Assembly (NCBI GenBank): GCA_024644805.1
Contig: JAHEHC010000008.1
Span: 1-33,860, forward strand
DNA from: Flavobacterium sp.
Lineage (GTDB): Bacteria; Bacteroidota; Bacteroidia; Flavobacteriales; Flavobacteriaceae
Length of the DNA stretch: 33,860 nt
Direction of reading: 5' to 3'
In this document: piece after piece, positions 1 through 9,312 of the stretch
How positions within the stretch are numbered: position 1 is the first letter of the stretch
How the letters are laid out: the number at the start of each line of letters is the position of its first letter
The notes under the pieces: model-generated
Told to the model about the DNA's origin: nothing
The model's database searches: none
What the model saw: only the letters and a program-made list of their open reading frames with translations
Made by a program: the position numbers and the translations under genes

Positions 1-821
1 CAGTAAGAAAATTAAAACCAATCACCCCAGGACAGCGATTTAGAGTTGTAAATGGATTTGACTCCATTACAACTGATAAGCCGGAGAAAAGTTTATTAGC
101 TCCGAAAAAAAGAACTGGGGGAAGAAACAGTCAAGGAAAAATGACCATCCGTTATAAAGGAGGGGGTCATAAGAGACGTTATCGAATAATCGATTTTAAA
201 CGCGATAAGCACGGAATTCCAGCTACCGTTGCCACCATCGAATACGATCCCAATCGTACTTCATTCATAGCACTGGTTAATTACCAGGATGGTGAGAAGA
301 GATATATCATTGCACAATCTGGTTTACAAGTAGGACAGAATATCGTTTCCGGAGAGAAAGTTGCTCCTGAGATCGGTAACTCCATGAGACTATCCGGCAT
401 TCCATTAGGAACCATCATTTCATGTATCGAATTGCACCCGGGACAAGGAGCTGTTATGGCTCGTAGTGCAGGGGCTTTCGCTCAACTGATGGCACGAGAA
501 GGAAAATATGCTACGGTAAAACTTCCATCGGGAGAGACCAGAATGATCCTTGCTAATTGTATGGCTACCATCGGTGCCGTATCCAACAGTGACCATCAGT
601 TATTGGTGTCCGGTAAAGCAGGTAGATCAAGATGGTTGGGTAGAAGACCAAGGACCAGACCTGTAGTTATGAACCCTGTAGATCATCCAATGGGTGGTGG
701 AGAAGGGAAATCATCCGGAGGTCATCCAAGATCCAGAAATGGAATACCTGCTAAAGGGTATAAGACCAGATCCAAAACTAAAGCGAGTAACAAACATATT
801 ATAGAACGTAGAAAGAAATAA
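1..821 (+). CDS. rplB: 50S ribosomal protein L2 (5' end outside window)
   Basis: L2 is a core 50S protein that binds 23S rRNA near the peptidyl transferase centre and the subunit interface. The reading frame is open from base 3 (V-R-K-L-K-P), so only the initiator codon and part of codon 2 are missing; the full protein would be about 274 residues, normal for bacterial L2. An ATG at 141 is internal, because the upstream translation ([16 protein letters not shown]) is clearly L2. The conserved NPVDHP-GGGEG loop is present near residues 226-237. The first His is kept (about residue 230), while the second, His in E. coli, is Met here, a substitution I recall from other Bacteroidota. rpsS follows after 6 bp in the same operon. 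Confidence 0.98.
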   Translation, partial: VRKLKPITPGQRFRVVNGFDSITTDKPEKSLLAPKKRTGGRNSQGKMTIRYKGGGHKRRYRIIDFKRDKHGIPATVATIEYDPNRTSFIALVNYQDGEKRYIIAQSGLQVGQNIVSGEKVAPEIGNSMRLSGIPLGTIISCIELHPGQGAVMARSAGAFAQLMAREGKYATVKLPSGETRMILANCMATIGAVSNSDHQLLVSGKAGRSRWLGRRPRTRPVVMNPVDHPMGGGEGKSSGGHPRSRNGIPAKGYKTRSKTKASNKHIIERRKK

Positions 822-827
822 CAGACT

Positions 828-1106
828 ATGGCACGATCATTAAAAAAAGGACCTTACGTTCATTACAAATTAGACAAGAAAGTTCAGCAGAATGTTGATT
901 CAAATAAGAAGACAGTGATCAAGACCTGGTCGCGTTCTTCTATGATCACACCCGATTTTGTTGGACAAACCATTGCAGTTCATAACGGAAAACAATTTGT
1001 ACCCGTTTATGTGACTGAAAATATGGTAGGACATAAATTAGGAGAGTTTTCACCAACAAGATCGTTCCGAGGTCATGCCGGTGCGAAAAACAAAGGAAAA
1101 AAATAA
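828..1106 (+). CDS. rpsS: 30S ribosomal protein S19
   Basis: S19 sits in the head of the 30S subunit, forms a pair with S13 and contacts the A-site tRNA region. The 92-residue product has the family length and hallmark segments: [11 protein letters not shown] at the N-terminus, KTWSRSSMI near residues 32-40, and the [18 protein letters not shown] block near residues 68-85. The ATG at 828 is the family start and lies 6 bp after rplB. There is no Shine-Dalgarno sequence; the preceding bases are A-rich, as for most genes in this operon. rplV begins 6 bp after the stop codon. Confidence 0.98.
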   Translation: MARSLKKGPYVHYKLDKKVQQNVDSNKKTVIKTWSRSSMITPDFVGQTIAVHNGKQFVPVYVTENMVGHKLGEFSPTRSFRGHAGAKNKGKK

Positions 1107-1112
1107 TAGACC

Positions 1113-1523
1113 ATGGGAGTTCGTAAAAGAAATAGAGCAGAGCAGATCAAGGAAGCAAAGAAGACCATGTACTTTGCCAAATTGAATAATTGCCCTACGT
1201 CGCCAAGAAAAATGCGATTGATGGCTGATTTAGTTCGAGGTGAAAAAATAGATAATGCGCTCAACATTTTAAAGTTCAGCAAGAAAGAAGCATCCAATCG
1301 TTTGGAGAAACTTCTTTTGTCGGCAATTGCAAATTGGCAGGCAAAGAACGAAGATGCATCAATTGAAGATGCCGATCTTTTTGTTAAAGAGATCCGAGTG
1401 GACAGTGGTAGTATGTTAAAGAGATTACGCCCTGCCCCTCAAGGTCGCGCGCACAGAATAAGAAAACGTTCCAATCACGTAACACTTGTGCTTGGAGCTA
1501 ACGATAACACACAAAGCAATTAA
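1113..1523 (+). CDS. rplV: 50S ribosomal protein L22
   Basis: L22 lines the nascent-peptide exit tunnel with a long beta-hairpin. The 136-residue product contains the family core from about residue 20: [17 protein letters not shown], then [14 protein letters not shown], and the hairpin region [36 protein letters not shown] near residues 92-127. The product is somewhat longer than E. coli L22 (110 aa), owing to an N-terminal extension of about 20 residues and a short polar tail (GANDNTQSN). It lies 6 bp after rpsS and 4 bp before rpsC, so co-transcription is all but certain. Confidence 0.98.
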   Translation: MGVRKRNRAEQIKEAKKTMYFAKLNNCPTSPRKMRLMADLVRGEKIDNALNILKFSKKEASNRLEKLLLSAIANWQAKNEDASIEDADLFVKEIRVDSGSMLKRLRPAPQGRAHRIRKRSNHVTLVLGANDNTQSN

Positions 1524-1527
1524 TTAA

Positions 1528-2250
1528 ATGGGACAGAAAACAAATCCAATCGGAAATCGCTTAGGTATCATTAGAGGATGGGAATCCAACTGGTATGGAG
1601 GCAACGACTACGGCGATAAATTGGCCGAAGACGATAAGATTAGAAAATATGTTCATGCTCGTTTAAGTAAAGCCAGTGTGTCAAGAGTAATTATTGAACG
1701 TACTCTAAAACTTGTAACCGTTACTATCACCACCGCCCGTCCAGGTATTATCATTGGTAAAGGTGGCCAGGAGGTAGACAAGTTGAAAGAAGAGCTCAAG
1801 AAGATTACAGGTAAGGATGTACAGATCAACATCTTTGAGATCAAGAGACCGGAATTGGATGCCTATTTAGTAGGTGCCAGTGTCGCAAGACAGATCGAGA
1901 ACAGGATTTCCTATCGTCGTGCGATCAAAATGGCTATTGCAGCTGCTATGCGTATGAACGCAGAAGGTATCAAAATTCAGATATCAGGTCGTTTGAATGG
2001 TGCAGAAATGGCTCGTAATGAGTCATACAAAGATGGACGTATTCCATTATCGACATTTAGAGCCGATATTGATTATGCTTTAGTAGAAGCTCATACTACC
2101 TATGGTAGATTGGGTGTGAAAGTGTGGATCATGAAAGGTGAAGTTTATGGAAAAAGAGAGCTTTCTCCTTTGGTAGGTTTATCCAAAAAGGGTGGAAAAG
2201 CTGGTGGAAGACGTGGTGGTAGAAATAATAAAGCCCGTCAGAGAAAGTAA
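1528..2250 (+). CDS. rpsC: 30S ribosomal protein S3
   Basis: S3 is a 30S head protein at the mRNA entry channel with helicase-like activity on incoming mRNA. The 240-residue product starts with the typical [23 protein letters not shown] type 2 domain covers about residues 39-110, with the GxxG-type loop seen as [17 protein letters not shown]. The conserved C-terminal domain follows ([30 protein letters not shown] and [11 protein letters not shown]). The end is a Gly/Arg/Lys-rich basic tail ([19 protein letters not shown]) that probably contacts rRNA. It is 4 bp after rplV and 18 bp before rplP. Confidence 0.98.
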   Translation: MGQKTNPIGNRLGIIRGWESNWYGGNDYGDKLAEDDKIRKYVHARLSKASVSRVIIERTLKLVTVTITTARPGIIIGKGGQEVDKLKEELKKITGKDVQINIFEIKRPELDAYLVGASVARQIENRISYRRAIKMAIAAAMRMNAEGIKIQISGRLNGAEMARNESYKDGRIPLSTFRADIDYALVEAHTTYGRLGVKVWIMKGEVYGKRELSPLVGLSKKGGKAGGRRGGRNNKARQRK

Positions 2251-2268
2251 TTTTTTAAAAAGAAAGAA

Positions 2269-2688
2269 ATGTTACAACCTAAAAGAACAAAATTCCGTAA
2301 GCAACAAAAAGGCCGCATGAAAGGAAATTCCGGACGTGGATTTCGTTTGGCCTACGGAACATTTGGTTTAAAATCGTTGGATTCTAATTTTGTCACATCC
2401 AGACAGATCGAAGCTGCTCGTATTGCAGCAACACGTTTTATGAAACGAGAAGGATCGATCTGGATCATGATATTCCCGGATAAACCAATTACCAAAAAAC
2501 CTCTTGAGGTTCGTATGGGTAAGGGTAAGGGAGCTGTAGAATATTATGCGGCGATAGTTAAACCAGGTAGAATAATGTTTGAAGTATCAGGTGTGCCTCT
2601 CGAAACTGCTAAAGAAGCATTGCGATTGGCCGCTCAAAAGCTTCCTGTTAAAACGAAGTTCGTAGTGTCAAGAACCTATGAAGCTTAA
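2269..2688 (+). CDS. rplP: 50S ribosomal protein L16
   Basis: L16 organises the A-site region of the 50S subunit and contacts the tRNA elbow. The 139-residue product matches the family length and shows its signature segments: [19 protein letters not shown] at the N-terminus, [19 protein letters not shown] near residues 33-51, and [25 protein letters not shown] near residues 80-104. The ATG at 2269 is preceded by AAAAAGAAAGAA, A-rich with no true Shine-Dalgarno sequence. It is followed 18 bp later by rpmC. Confidence 0.98.
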   Translation: MLQPKRTKFRKQQKGRMKGNSGRGFRLAYGTFGLKSLDSNFVTSRQIEAARIAATRFMKREGSIWIMIFPDKPITKKPLEVRMGKGKGAVEYYAAIVKPGRIMFEVSGVPLETAKEALRLAAQKLPVKTKFVVSRTYEA

Positions 2689-2706
2689 TTTTTTGAAATT
2701 GTAATT

Positions 2707-2898
2707 ATGAAACAATCTGAAATAAAAGAAGCCTCAACAGCGGAACTCCAGGAAAGACTGGGTGAATTCAAGAAAGCCTTTTCAGAGATGAAAATGGCTC
2801 ATGCTATATCACCGTTGGAGAATCCAATTCAAATAAGGACGCAAAAAAGAACCATTGCGAGAATTGCGACAGAACTAACTAAAAGAGAGGTACAATAA
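2707..2898 (+). CDS. rpmC: 50S ribosomal protein L29
   Basis: L29 is a small two-helix protein near the exit-tunnel opening, where it helps dock SRP and trigger factor through its neighbour L23. The 63-residue product has the family pattern: MKQSEIKEASTAELQERL, then FKKAFSEMKMAHAISPLENPIQIRTQKRTIARIATEL, which are the two long charged helices joined by a short turn. Its position between rplP and rpsQ is the universal S10-operon order. The next gene starts 17 bp downstream. Confidence 0.96.
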   Translation: MKQSEIKEASTAELQERLGEFKKAFSEMKMAHAISPLENPIQIRTQKRTIARIATELTKREVQ

Positions 2899-2915
2899 CT
2901 GTACGAAGCTGAAAG

Positions 2916-3173
2916 ATGGAAAAAAGAAATTTAAGAAAAGAACGTATTGGTGTAGTAACAAGTAACAAGATGGACAAATCCATCGTAGTTGCTGAAGTCA
3001 AGAAAATGAAGCATCCCATGTATGGGAAATTCGTATTGAAGACAAAAAAATATGTTGCACACGATGAAACCAACGACTGCAACGAAGGGGATAAGGTAAG
3101 GATCATGGAAACACGTCCTTTGAGTAAGACCAAATGTTGGAGATTAGTAGAAATAATAGATAGAGCCAAGTAA
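2916..3173 (+). CDS. rpsQ: 30S ribosomal protein S17
   Basis: S17 is a primary 16S rRNA-binding protein of OB-fold type in the 30S body. The 85-residue product has the expected conserved stretches: [34 protein letters not shown] near residues 7-40, then [33 protein letters not shown]. It is the last gene of the classical S10 operon. Here rplN follows after only 2 bp, so the S10 and spc operons are merged with no visible terminator or promoter between them. Confidence 0.98.
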   Translation: MEKRNLRKERIGVVTSNKMDKSIVVAEVKKMKHPMYGKFVLKTKKYVAHDETNDCNEGDKVRIMETRPLSKTKCWRLVEIIDRAK

Positions 3174-3175
3174 TC

Positions 3176-3544
3176 ATGATACAACAAGAATCAAGACTTA
3201 AAGTAGCAGATAATACGGGAGCAAAGGAAGTGCTCACGATACGTGTTCTAGGAGGAACCAAGAAACGATATGCTTCCATTGGTGATAAGATTGTTGTTTC
3301 TGTAAAGGAAGCCACACCTAACGGGACCATTAAGAAAGGTGCTGTAGCAACAGCCGTGGTAGTCCGTACAGTAAAGGAAGTACGCAGACCGGATGGATCG
3401 TATATTCGATTCGATGATAACGCCTGTGTATTGTTGGATCCTCAAGGAGAAATGATTGGAACACGTGTTTTTGGCCCTGTAGCCAGAGAGCTTCGTGATA
3501 AACAATTTATGAAGATAGTATCATTAGCACCTGAAGTGCTTTAA
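3176..3544 (+). CDS. rplN: 50S ribosomal protein L14
   Basis: L14 lies at the 50S subunit interface, forms part of intersubunit bridges with 16S rRNA and is the docking site for ribosome silencing factor RsfS. The 122-residue product is exactly the typical length and begins [20 protein letters not shown]. Other family blocks are present: [15 protein letters not shown] near residues 40-54, [19 protein letters not shown], and the C-terminal [28 protein letters not shown]. It starts 2 bp after rpsQ and ends 14 bp before rplX, and is the first gene of the spc section. Confidence 0.98.
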   Translation: MIQQESRLKVADNTGAKEVLTIRVLGGTKKRYASIGDKIVVSVKEATPNGTIKKGAVATAVVVRTVKEVRRPDGSYIRFDDNACVLLDPQGEMIGTRVFGPVARELRDKQFMKIVSLAPEVL

Positions 3545-3558
3545 TACAATATAGTAAA

Positions 3559-3873
3559 ATGGTAAAGCTTAAAATCAAATCTGGAGATAATGTGGTAGTT
3601 ACTGCCGGAGACCATAAAGGGTCTGAAGGAAGAGTGATGCTTGTTATCAGAGATAAAAACAAAGCAATCGTAGAAGGAGTGAACATGGTTTCAAAGCACG
3701 AGAAGCCAAGCGCTAACAACCCTCAGGGAGGAATTGTGGAAAAAGAGGCTCCGATACATATTTCAAACCTATCGTTGATCGATCCCAAATCGGGAGAGGC
3801 CACTCGTGTAGGTTATAAAATAGAAGATGGTAAAAAATTACGATTTTCAAAAAAATCGAATCAAGTTATTTAG
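3559..3873 (+). CDS. rplX: 50S ribosomal protein L24
   Basis: L24 is an assembly-initiator protein of the 50S subunit that binds the 5' part of 23S rRNA near the exit tunnel. The 104-residue product carries a KOW motif at about residues 5-35 ([25 protein letters not shown]). It continues with the conserved [38 protein letters not shown] segment and the C-terminal [19 protein letters not shown]. Gene order rplN-rplX-rplE is the standard spc order. rplE begins 2 bp after the stop. Confidence 0.98.
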   Translation: MVKLKIKSGDNVVVTAGDHKGSEGRVMLVIRDKNKAIVEGVNMVSKHEKPSANNPQGGIVEKEAPIHISNLSLIDPKSGEATRVGYKIEDGKKLRFSKKSNQVI

Positions 3874-3875
3874 TT

Positions 3876-4427
3876 ATGGGATATTCACCAAGACTTAAAG
3901 AAGAATATAAGGGCCGAGTGATCAATGCCCTAAAGGAGGAATTTGGATACAAGAACGTGATGCAGGTTCCCAAATTAAAGAAGATCATTGTCTCACGTGG
4001 TGTTGGAGCTGCTGTGGCCGATAAGAAATTATTGGAATATGCTGTGGATGAACTAACCAATATCACCGGACAAATGGCAATTGCGACCATATCAAAGAAG
4101 GATGTTTCTAACTTTAAATTGAGAAAAGGAACTCCTATTGGTGCAAAAGTGACATTACGCGGAGAGAACATGTATGAGTTCTTGGATAGATTGATCACTT
4201 GTGCTTTACCACGAGTGCGTGATTTCAACGGAATCAGATCTACCGGATTTGATGGCCGAGGAAATTATTCATTGGGTATCACAGAACAGATCATCTTTCC
4301 TGAGATCGATATCGATAAAGTGAAAAGGATCGATGGTATGAACATTACCTTCGAAACATCAGCAAGTACCGATAAAGAAGCAAAATCATTACTAACCCAA
4401 CTGGGATTACCCTTTAAAAAGAACTAA
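3876..4427 (+). CDS. rplE: 50S ribosomal protein L5
   Basis: L5 is a 5S rRNA-binding protein of the central protuberance that contacts the P-site tRNA and S13. The 183-residue product has the usual length and signatures: the N-terminal [73 protein letters not shown] in the middle, and the C-terminal [25 protein letters not shown]. The start at 3876 is 2 bp after the rplX stop. rpsN follows after 3 bp. Confidence 0.98.
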   Translation: MGYSPRLKEEYKGRVINALKEEFGYKNVMQVPKLKKIIVSRGVGAAVADKKLLEYAVDELTNITGQMAIATISKKDVSNFKLRKGTPIGAKVTLRGENMYEFLDRLITCALPRVRDFNGIRSTGFDGRGNYSLGITEQIIFPEIDIDKVKRIDGMNITFETSASTDKEAKSLLTQLGLPFKKN

Positions 4428-4430
4428 GAG

Positions 4431-4700
4431 ATGGCTAAAGAATCAATGAAAGCCCGTGAGGTAAAAAGAGCTAAGATGGTAGCTAAATATGCTGAAAGAC
4501 GTAAAGCTTTAAAAGAAGCTGGCGATTGGGAAGCATTGCAAAAACTACCAAAGAACTCATCACCGGTACGTTTGCACAATCGATGTAAATTAACCGGAAG
4601 ACCAAAAGGGTATATGAGAACTTTTGGAATTTCAAGGGTAACATTCCGTGAAATGGCCAATCAAGGTCTAATTCCTGGGATTAGAAAAGCAAGTTGGTAA
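4431..4700 (+). CDS. rpsN: 30S ribosomal protein S14, zinc-independent (C-) form
   Basis: S14 is a late-assembling protein of the 30S head. The 89-residue product is the long, E. coli-like form: [24 protein letters not shown], then [47 protein letters not shown]. Only one Cys is present, in HNRCKLTG. The zinc-binding form of S14 is about 61 residues and has a CxxC-CxxC ribbon, so this is the C- form that needs no zinc. rpmJ in the same operon is also C-. It lies 3 bp after rplE and 20 bp before rpsH. Confidence 0.97.
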   Translation: MAKESMKAREVKRAKMVAKYAERRKALKEAGDWEALQKLPKNSSPVRLHNRCKLTGRPKGYMRTFGISRVTFREMANQGLIPGIRKASW

Positions 4701-4720
4701 TCAGAAAATAAAGAATTAAG

Positions 4721-5122
4721 ATGAATATAGATCCAATATCAGATTTTCTAACCAGAGTTAGAAATGCAGTGAATGCAGGCCACCGCGTTGTTGAAATTCC
4801 TGCTTCAAAAGTAAAAAAAGAAATTACGAAGATATTATTCGATCAAGGATATATCCTGAGCTATAAATTTGAGGATGACAATGGTCCACAAGGAACCATT
4901 AAGATCGCTTTGAAATACGATAAGCTTACTAAAGATCCTGTGATCAAAGATATACAAAGAATCAGTAAACCAGGTTTACGTAAATATTCAAATTCTTCAG
5001 ATATACCACGTATCTTAAATGGACTGGGTATTGCAATCGTCTCAACTTCTCACGGAGTGATGACCGGTAAGCAAGCTCAAGCTCAGAATGTTGGTGGTGA
5101 AGTATTGTGTTACGTATACTAA
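4721..5122 (+). CDS. rpsH: 30S ribosomal protein S8
   Basis: S8 is a primary 16S rRNA-binding protein of the 30S platform; in E. coli it also represses the spc operon by binding its mRNA near rplE. The 133-residue product shows DPISDFLTRVRNAVNAGHRVVEIPASKVKKEI at the N-terminus. The C-terminal signature is RISKPGLRKYSNSSDIPRILNGLGIAIVSTSHGVMTGKQAQAQNVGGEVLCYVY, with the conserved STSHGVMTGKQA block. Whether autoregulation works the same way here cannot be judged from sequence alone. rplF follows after 18 bp. Confidence 0.98.
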   Translation: MNIDPISDFLTRVRNAVNAGHRVVEIPASKVKKEITKILFDQGYILSYKFEDDNGPQGTIKIALKYDKLTKDPVIKDIQRISKPGLRKYSNSSDIPRILNGLGIAIVSTSHGVMTGKQAQAQNVGGEVLCYVY

Positions 5123-5140
5123 TATTAAAGACTAAAGGAA

Positions 5141-5683
5141 ATGTCAAGAATAGGTAAAAATCCGGTAGTTATCCCTGAAGGAGTTACAATAGACATCCAA
5201 GACGATGTGATCACTGTAAAAGGAAAATTGGGAGAGTTAACTCAGGAATATTCAGAAGTATCGATTAAAGTTGATGAAGGCAATGTCGTTGTTGAACGTC
5301 CTTCTGACTCAAAAGATCACAGGGCGAAACATGGATTGTACCGTTCGCTGGTCAATAACATGGTTGTAGGAGTAACGAAAGGCTGGACAAAAGAGCTCGA
5401 ATTGGTAGGTGTTGGTTTCAGAGCAACCAATCAAGGTCAGAAATTGGATCTTGCAATTGGATTCTCACATAATATCGTTTTGGATATTGCGCCTGAGGTG
5501 AAGATCGAGACCATTTCTGAAAAGGGAAAAAACCCCATAGTGAAACTTACTTCACACGATAAACAATTGGTAGGTCAGGTTGCTGCTAAAATTAGAGGCT
5601 TCCGTAAACCAGAACCATACAAAGGAAAAGGAGTACGTTTTGTGGGTGAACAAGTTAGAAGAAAAGCAGGTAAATCTGCATAA
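5141..5683 (+). CDS. rplF: 50S ribosomal protein L6
   Basis: L6 lies at the base of the L7/L12 stalk next to the sarcin-ricin loop and supports elongation factor binding. The 180-residue product contains the duplicated L6 fold, residues about 11-82 and 90-170. Signatures are [15 protein letters not shown] at the N-terminus, the linker [19 protein letters not shown], and the C-terminal [31 protein letters not shown]. Length and motifs are those of typical bacterial L6. Its order between rpsH and rplR is standard for spc operons. Confidence 0.98.
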   Translation: MSRIGKNPVVIPEGVTIDIQDDVITVKGKLGELTQEYSEVSIKVDEGNVVVERPSDSKDHRAKHGLYRSLVNNMVVGVTKGWTKELELVGVGFRATNQGQKLDLAIGFSHNIVLDIAPEVKIETISEKGKNPIVKLTSHDKQLVGQVAAKIRGFRKPEPYKGKGVRFVGEQVRRKAGKSA

Positions 5684-5694
5684 TACATAAAGAT

Positions 5695-6048
5695 ATGGCA
5701 TTATCAAAAACAGATAGAAGAAACAGATTGCGTTTTAGGATACGCAAAACCGTATCAGGAACTGAACAACGACCAAGATTGGCAGTATTCAGGTCCAACA
5801 AGGATATCTATGCTCAATTGATCGATGATGTAAGCGGTAAGACCATTGCCTCAGCTTCATCAAGAGATAAGGACATAGAGGTAAAAGGGAATAAAACAGA
5901 AGCTGCTAAATTGGTTGGTAAAGCAATCGGTGAAAAGGCATTGAAAGCTGGCGTTGATACCATTTCCTTCGATAGAGGAGGATATCTTTATCACGGAAGA
6001 GTTAAATCATTGGCTGACGGAGCACGCGAAGCTGGCTTAAAATTCTAA
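5695..6048 (+). CDS. rplR: 50S ribosomal protein L18
   Basis: L18 binds 5S rRNA together with L5 in the central protuberance. The 117-residue product has an N-terminal basic region ([41 protein letters not shown]) and the C-terminal conserved core [20 protein letters not shown]-like, ending [26 protein letters not shown]. The [13 protein letters not shown] block is diagnostic. It starts 11 bp after rplF, and rpsE begins 6 bp after its stop. Confidence 0.98.
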   Translation: MALSKTDRRNRLRFRIRKTVSGTEQRPRLAVFRSNKDIYAQLIDDVSGKTIASASSRDKDIEVKGNKTEAAKLVGKAIGEKALKAGVDTISFDRGGYLYHGRVKSLADGAREAGLKF

Positions 6049-6054
6049 TAAAAT

Positions 6055-6579
6055 ATGTATCAAGACTATAAAAACGTAGAATTAGTAAAACCAGGAGGTT
6101 TGGAATTGAAGGACCGATTGGTTGGCGTACAACGTGTTACTAAAGTAACAAAAGGGGGTAGGACATTTGGTTTTTCTGCCATTGTTGTAGTAGGAGACGA
6201 AAATGGTGTAGTTGGACAAGGACTTGGAAAGTCTAAGGATGTAGCGAGTGCCATTGCCAAAGCCATTGAAGATGCCAAGAAGAATTTAGTGCGTATCCCA
6301 TTGAACAAGACCACACTACCTCATGAACAAAAAGGGAAGTATGGTGGAGCACGTGTAACCTTATTACCAGCTGCTCCCGGTACTGGAGTTATCGCTGGAG
6401 GAGCAGTACGTGCCGTATTGGAATCGGTTGGAGTCCATGATGTACTTTCAAAGTCTCAGGGATCATCTAATCCTCACAATGTGGTAAAAGCAACTTTTGA
6501 TGCATTATTGCAATTAAGAAGTGCAGAAACTGTGGCAAAGCAAAGAGGTATCTCTTTAGAGAAATTATTTAAAGGATAA
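6055..6579 (+). CDS. rpsE: 30S ribosomal protein S5
   Basis: S5 contributes to decoding accuracy and, with S3 and S4, to the mRNA entry tunnel. The 174-residue product has the N-terminal double-stranded RNA-binding-like domain at about residues 16-80 ([50 protein letters not shown]). The C-terminal domain shows the conserved [45 protein letters not shown] block. It starts 6 bp after rplR, and rpmD starts 10 bp after its stop. Confidence 0.98.
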   Translation: MYQDYKNVELVKPGGLELKDRLVGVQRVTKVTKGGRTFGFSAIVVVGDENGVVGQGLGKSKDVASAIAKAIEDAKKNLVRIPLNKTTLPHEQKGKYGGARVTLLPAAPGTGVIAGGAVRAVLESVGVHDVLSKSQGSSNPHNVVKATFDALLQLRSAETVAKQRGISLEKLFKG

Positions 6580-6589
6580 GGGTAAGGAA

Positions 6590-6769
6590 ATGGCTAAAAT
6601 TAAAATCACAAAGGTTAAAAGTGCGATCAATCGTACTCAAAACCAAAAAAGAACACTCGAAGCATTAGGCCTGCATAAAATGGGTCAGGTGGTAGAGCAT
6701 GATGACACACCAAACATACTTGGTATGATCAAAAAAGTTAATCATTTGGTTTCAGTAGAAACTGCTTAA
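6590..6769 (+). CDS. rpmD: 50S ribosomal protein L30
   Basis: L30 is a small 50S protein near domain II/V of 23S rRNA. The frame ATG 6590 to TAA 6767-6769 encodes 59 residues, the family length. It begins MAKIKITKVKSAINRTQNQK and contains the diagnostic RTLEALGLHKMGQVVEHDDTPNILGMIKKVNHLVSVE. It falls in the 200-bp gap between rpsE and rplO where spc operons normally carry rpmD, so the synteny is complete. Spacing is 10 bp on both sides. No Shine-Dalgarno sequence is evident (GGTAAGGAA precedes the ATG). Confidence 0.96.
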   Translation: MAKIKITKVKSAINRTQNQKRTLEALGLHKMGQVVEHDDTPNILGMIKKVNHLVSVETA

Positions 6770-6779
6770 TAATAGAAAA

Positions 6780-7232
6780 ATGGATTTAAGTAACTTACAA
6801 CCGGCAGCAGGTTCGGTAAAGAATAAAGGCAAGCGTGTAGGTCGCGGACAAGGTTCTGGAAAAGGTGGTACTGCTACCCGAGGACATAAAGGGGCAAAAT
6901 CACGATCTGGATACTCCAAGAAATTAGGATTTGAAGGAGGACAAATGCCATTGCAAAGACGGGTTCCTAAATTTGGATTTAAGAATATTAACCGTAAAGA
7001 ATATCAAGGGATCAATATAGACACCCTTCAACAATTGGTGGATGATAAGAAGATCAAAGGATCTATCGACTTCGACACCATGCTTGATTTGGGTCTGATC
7101 AAAAAGAATGACCTGATAAAAATATTGGGAAGAGGAGAACTAAAAGCAAAACTAAAAGTAACAGCCCATAAGTTTTCTGCTTCAGCTAAAGAAGCTATAG
7201 AAGCTGCAGGTGGTGAAGTAGTAACATTGTAA
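6780..7232 (+). CDS. rplO: 50S ribosomal protein L15
   Basis: L15 is an assembly and structural protein of the 50S subunit with a long unstructured N-terminal arm that threads through 23S rRNA. The 150-residue product shows the Gly/Lys/Arg-rich arm (KNKGKRVGRGQGSGKGGTATRGHKGAKSRSG, about residues 14-44), then FEGGQMPLQRRVPKFGFKN, and the C-terminal L15e-like domain with IKILGRGELKAKLKVTAHKFSASAKEAIEAAGGEV. It is followed 13 bp later by secY, as in nearly all spc operons. Confidence 0.98.
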   Translation: MDLSNLQPAAGSVKNKGKRVGRGQGSGKGGTATRGHKGAKSRSGYSKKLGFEGGQMPLQRRVPKFGFKNINRKEYQGINIDTLQQLVDDKKIKGSIDFDTMLDLGLIKKNDLIKILGRGELKAKLKVTAHKFSASAKEAIEAAGGEVVTL

Positions 7233-7245
7233 TTTTTAAGTAAGG

Positions 7246-8589
7246 ATGAAATTTATTGAAACCTTAAAGAACGTTTGGAAAATAGAGGAACTACGCAATA
7301 GGATCCTTGTGACCCTGGGACTATTATTGGTGTATCGTTTCGGTGCGCAAGTCGTATTACCAGGTATCGATGCTGCAAAGCTTTCGGAATTCGCAGGAAA
7401 ATTCGATGATGGAGGTATTGGTGGTCTGTTAAATGCCTTTACAGGAGGAGCATTCGCTAATGCTTCTGTATTTGCATTGGGGATCATGCCTTATATCTCG
7501 GCATCTATTGTGGTGCAGTTAATGCAAATTGCAGTTCCCTATCTACAGAAATTACAGAAAGAAGGGGAGAGCGGAAGAAAGAAGATCAATCAGATCACAA
7601 GGTGGTTAACTATCGGTATCTGTTTGGTACAGGCACCAAGTTACCTGGCTGGTCTACCTGCATTAGGTGTTCCACCTGAAGCTTATATTCTTGGTCAAAC
7701 ACCCATGTTCTATATCTCATCTGTGATCATTTTGGTGACCGGATGTATATTTGCCATGTGGTTGGGTGAAAAGATCACCGACAAAGGAATTGGAAATGGT
7801 ATCTCTATTTTGATCATGGTAGGTATCATCGCACGATTACCTCAATCCTTTACCCAGGAATTTGCTTCCAGAGTATTGGAATCCAACGGAGGATTGATCA
7901 TGATACTGATCGAATTGGTCATCTGGTTTATCATAATACTCGCCAGTGTGATGCTGGTCATGGCGGTCCGGAAGATACCGGTCCAATATGCCAGAAGAAC
8001 AGCCAGTGGAGGGTATGAGAAGAATATCTTCGGAGCCAGACAGTTCATCCCATTAAAATTGAACGCATCCGGAGTTATGCCTATCATCTTTGCTCAGGCG
8101 ATCATGTTCGTGCCTTCGGCTGTAGCCAGTTTGTCAGAAAGCGATTTTGCTCAATCTATTCAGGCTAATTTCAGTGATATATTTGGACTATGGTACAATG
8201 TTGTATTTGCCGGTCTCATTATTATATTCACCTATTTCTATACTGCGATCACCGTGCCAACCAATAAGATGGCCGATGATCTGAAGCGAAGTGGTGGATT
8301 TATTCCGGGTATCAAACCGGGAACCGATACGGCAGAACTATTGGATAAGATCATGTCGCAAATAACCTTGCCTGGTTCGTTATTCCTAGCTTTTATAGCC
8401 ATTTTCCCGGCATTTGCGGTAAAATTATTTGGAATTCAACAAGGATGGGCATTGTTCTATGGAGGAACCTCACTTCTAATTATGGTGGGTGTGGCCATAG
8501 ATACCATGCAACAGATCAACTCTTATTTATTGAATCGTCATTACGATGGTTTGATGAAATCGGGTAAAAACAGAAAACAAGTAGCATAA
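7246..8589 (+). CDS. secY: Preprotein translocase channel subunit SecY
   Basis: SecY is the central pore of the Sec translocon in the inner membrane, exporting or inserting proteins with SecE, SecG and SecA. The 447-residue product has the family's ten-helix hydrophobic pattern. Clear markers are the first cytoplasmic/TM1 segment [40 protein letters not shown] (TM2), the cytoplasmic loop [30 protein letters not shown] near residues 271-289, and [19 protein letters not shown]. The last coding base is shared with infA (TAATG, 1-bp overlap), so translation of the two genes is probably coupled. No adk or map gene lies between them. Confidence 0.98.
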   Translation: MKFIETLKNVWKIEELRNRILVTLGLLLVYRFGAQVVLPGIDAAKLSEFAGKFDDGGIGGLLNAFTGGAFANASVFALGIMPYISASIVVQLMQIAVPYLQKLQKEGESGRKKINQITRWLTIGICLVQAPSYLAGLPALGVPPEAYILGQTPMFYISSVIILVTGCIFAMWLGEKITDKGIGNGISILIMVGIIARLPQSFTQEFASRVLESNGGLIMILIELVIWFIIILASVMLVMAVRKIPVQYARRTASGGYEKNIFGARQFIPLKLNASGVMPIIFAQAIMFVPSAVASLSESDFAQSIQANFSDIFGLWYNVVFAGLIIIFTYFYTAITVPTNKMADDLKRSGGFIPGIKPGTDTAELLDKIMSQITLPGSLFLAFIAIFPAFAVKLFGIQQGWALFYGGTSLLIMVGVAIDTMQQINSYLLNRHYDGLMKSGKNRKQVA

Positions 8590-8804
8590 TGGCAAAACAA
8601 CCCGCAATAGAACAAGACGGAACAATTGTAGAGGCATTATCCAATGCCATGTTCCGTGTAGAATTGGAAAACGGTCACATCGTGACCGCCCACATTTCGG
8701 GAAAAATGCGTATGCATTATATAAAATTATTACCTGGAGATAAGGTAAAATTAGAAATGAGTCCTTACGATTTATCTAAGGCTCGTATCACCTATAGATA
8801 TTAA
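8589..8804 (+). CDS. infA: Translation initiation factor IF-1
   Basis: IF-1 binds the 30S A site during initiation and modulates IF-2 and IF-3. The 71-residue product is an OB-fold protein of standard length: [71 protein letters not shown]. The segments [25 protein letters not shown] and the [11 protein letters not shown] ending are diagnostic. The start codon overlaps the secY stop by one base. rpmJ begins 2 bp downstream, which is the common secY-infA-rpmJ order. Confidence 0.98.
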   Translation: MAKQPAIEQDGTIVEALSNAMFRVELENGHIVTAHISGKMRMHYIKLLPGDKVKLEMSPYDLSKARITYRY

Positions 8805-8806
8805 GT

Positions 8807-8923
8807 ATGAAAGTAAGAGCATCTATTAAGAAAAGAAGTGCCGACTGCAAAATTGTTCGCAGGAATGGCAGATTATATGTTATTAACAAAAAGAACCCAA
8901 GGTTCAAACAAAGACAAGGATAA
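8807..8923 (+). CDS. rpmJ: 50S ribosomal protein L36, zinc-independent (C-) form
   Basis: L36 is the smallest 50S protein and binds 23S rRNA near the base of the L7/L12 stalk. The frame ATG 8807 to TAA 8921-8923 encodes 38 residues: [20 protein letters not shown] followed by [18 protein letters not shown], which is unmistakable L36. In the zinc form a CxxC pair, a third Cys and a His bind metal. Here the first Cys is Ser (KKRSADCK) and the C-terminal pair is replaced ([10 protein letters not shown]), so this is the C- type. Spacing is 2 bp after infA and 3 bp before rpsM. Confidence 0.96.
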   Translation: MKVRASIKKRSADCKIVRRNGRLYVINKKNPRFKQRQG

Positions 8924-8926
8924 ATT

Positions 8927-9301
8927 ATGGCAAGAATCGCAGGTGTAGATATTCCTAAACAAAAAAGGGGTGTAATCGCGTTAACGTATATCTTTGGTAT
9001 TGGAAAAAGCCGTGCTAAGGATATCTTGGAAAAAGCCGGAGTTGGCGAAGACAAAAAAGTAAGCGAATGGGACGATACAGAGATCGGTAATATTCGTGAA
9101 GCTGTTGGATCTTTCAAAATTGAAGGTGAACTACGTAGTGAAGTTCAATTAAGCATCAAACGCTTAATGGATATTGGTTGCTACAGAGGTATTCGTCACA
9201 GAACAGGACTTCCTCTTCGTGGACAGCGTACCAAGAATAACGCTAGAACGAGAAAAGGAAAACGTAAAACTGTTGCTAACAAGAAAATGGCAACTAAATA
9301 A
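8927..9301 (+). CDS. rpsM: 30S ribosomal protein S13
   Basis: S13 is a 30S head protein that contacts the P-site tRNA and forms bridges to L5. The 124-residue product starts [34 protein letters not shown], with the helix-two-turn-helix family core. It ends with [26 protein letters not shown], the basic tail that reaches the tRNA. It opens the classical alpha-operon order rpsM-rpsK-rpsD-rpoA-rplQ, here joined directly to the spc genes (3 bp after rpmJ). rpsK follows after 11 bp. Confidence 0.98.
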   Translation: MARIAGVDIPKQKRGVIALTYIFGIGKSRAKDILEKAGVGEDKKVSEWDDTEIGNIREAVGSFKIEGELRSEVQLSIKRLMDIGCYRGIRHRTGLPLRGQRTKNNARTRKGKRKTVANKKMATK

Positions 9302-9312
9302 TTCCAAGAGAT

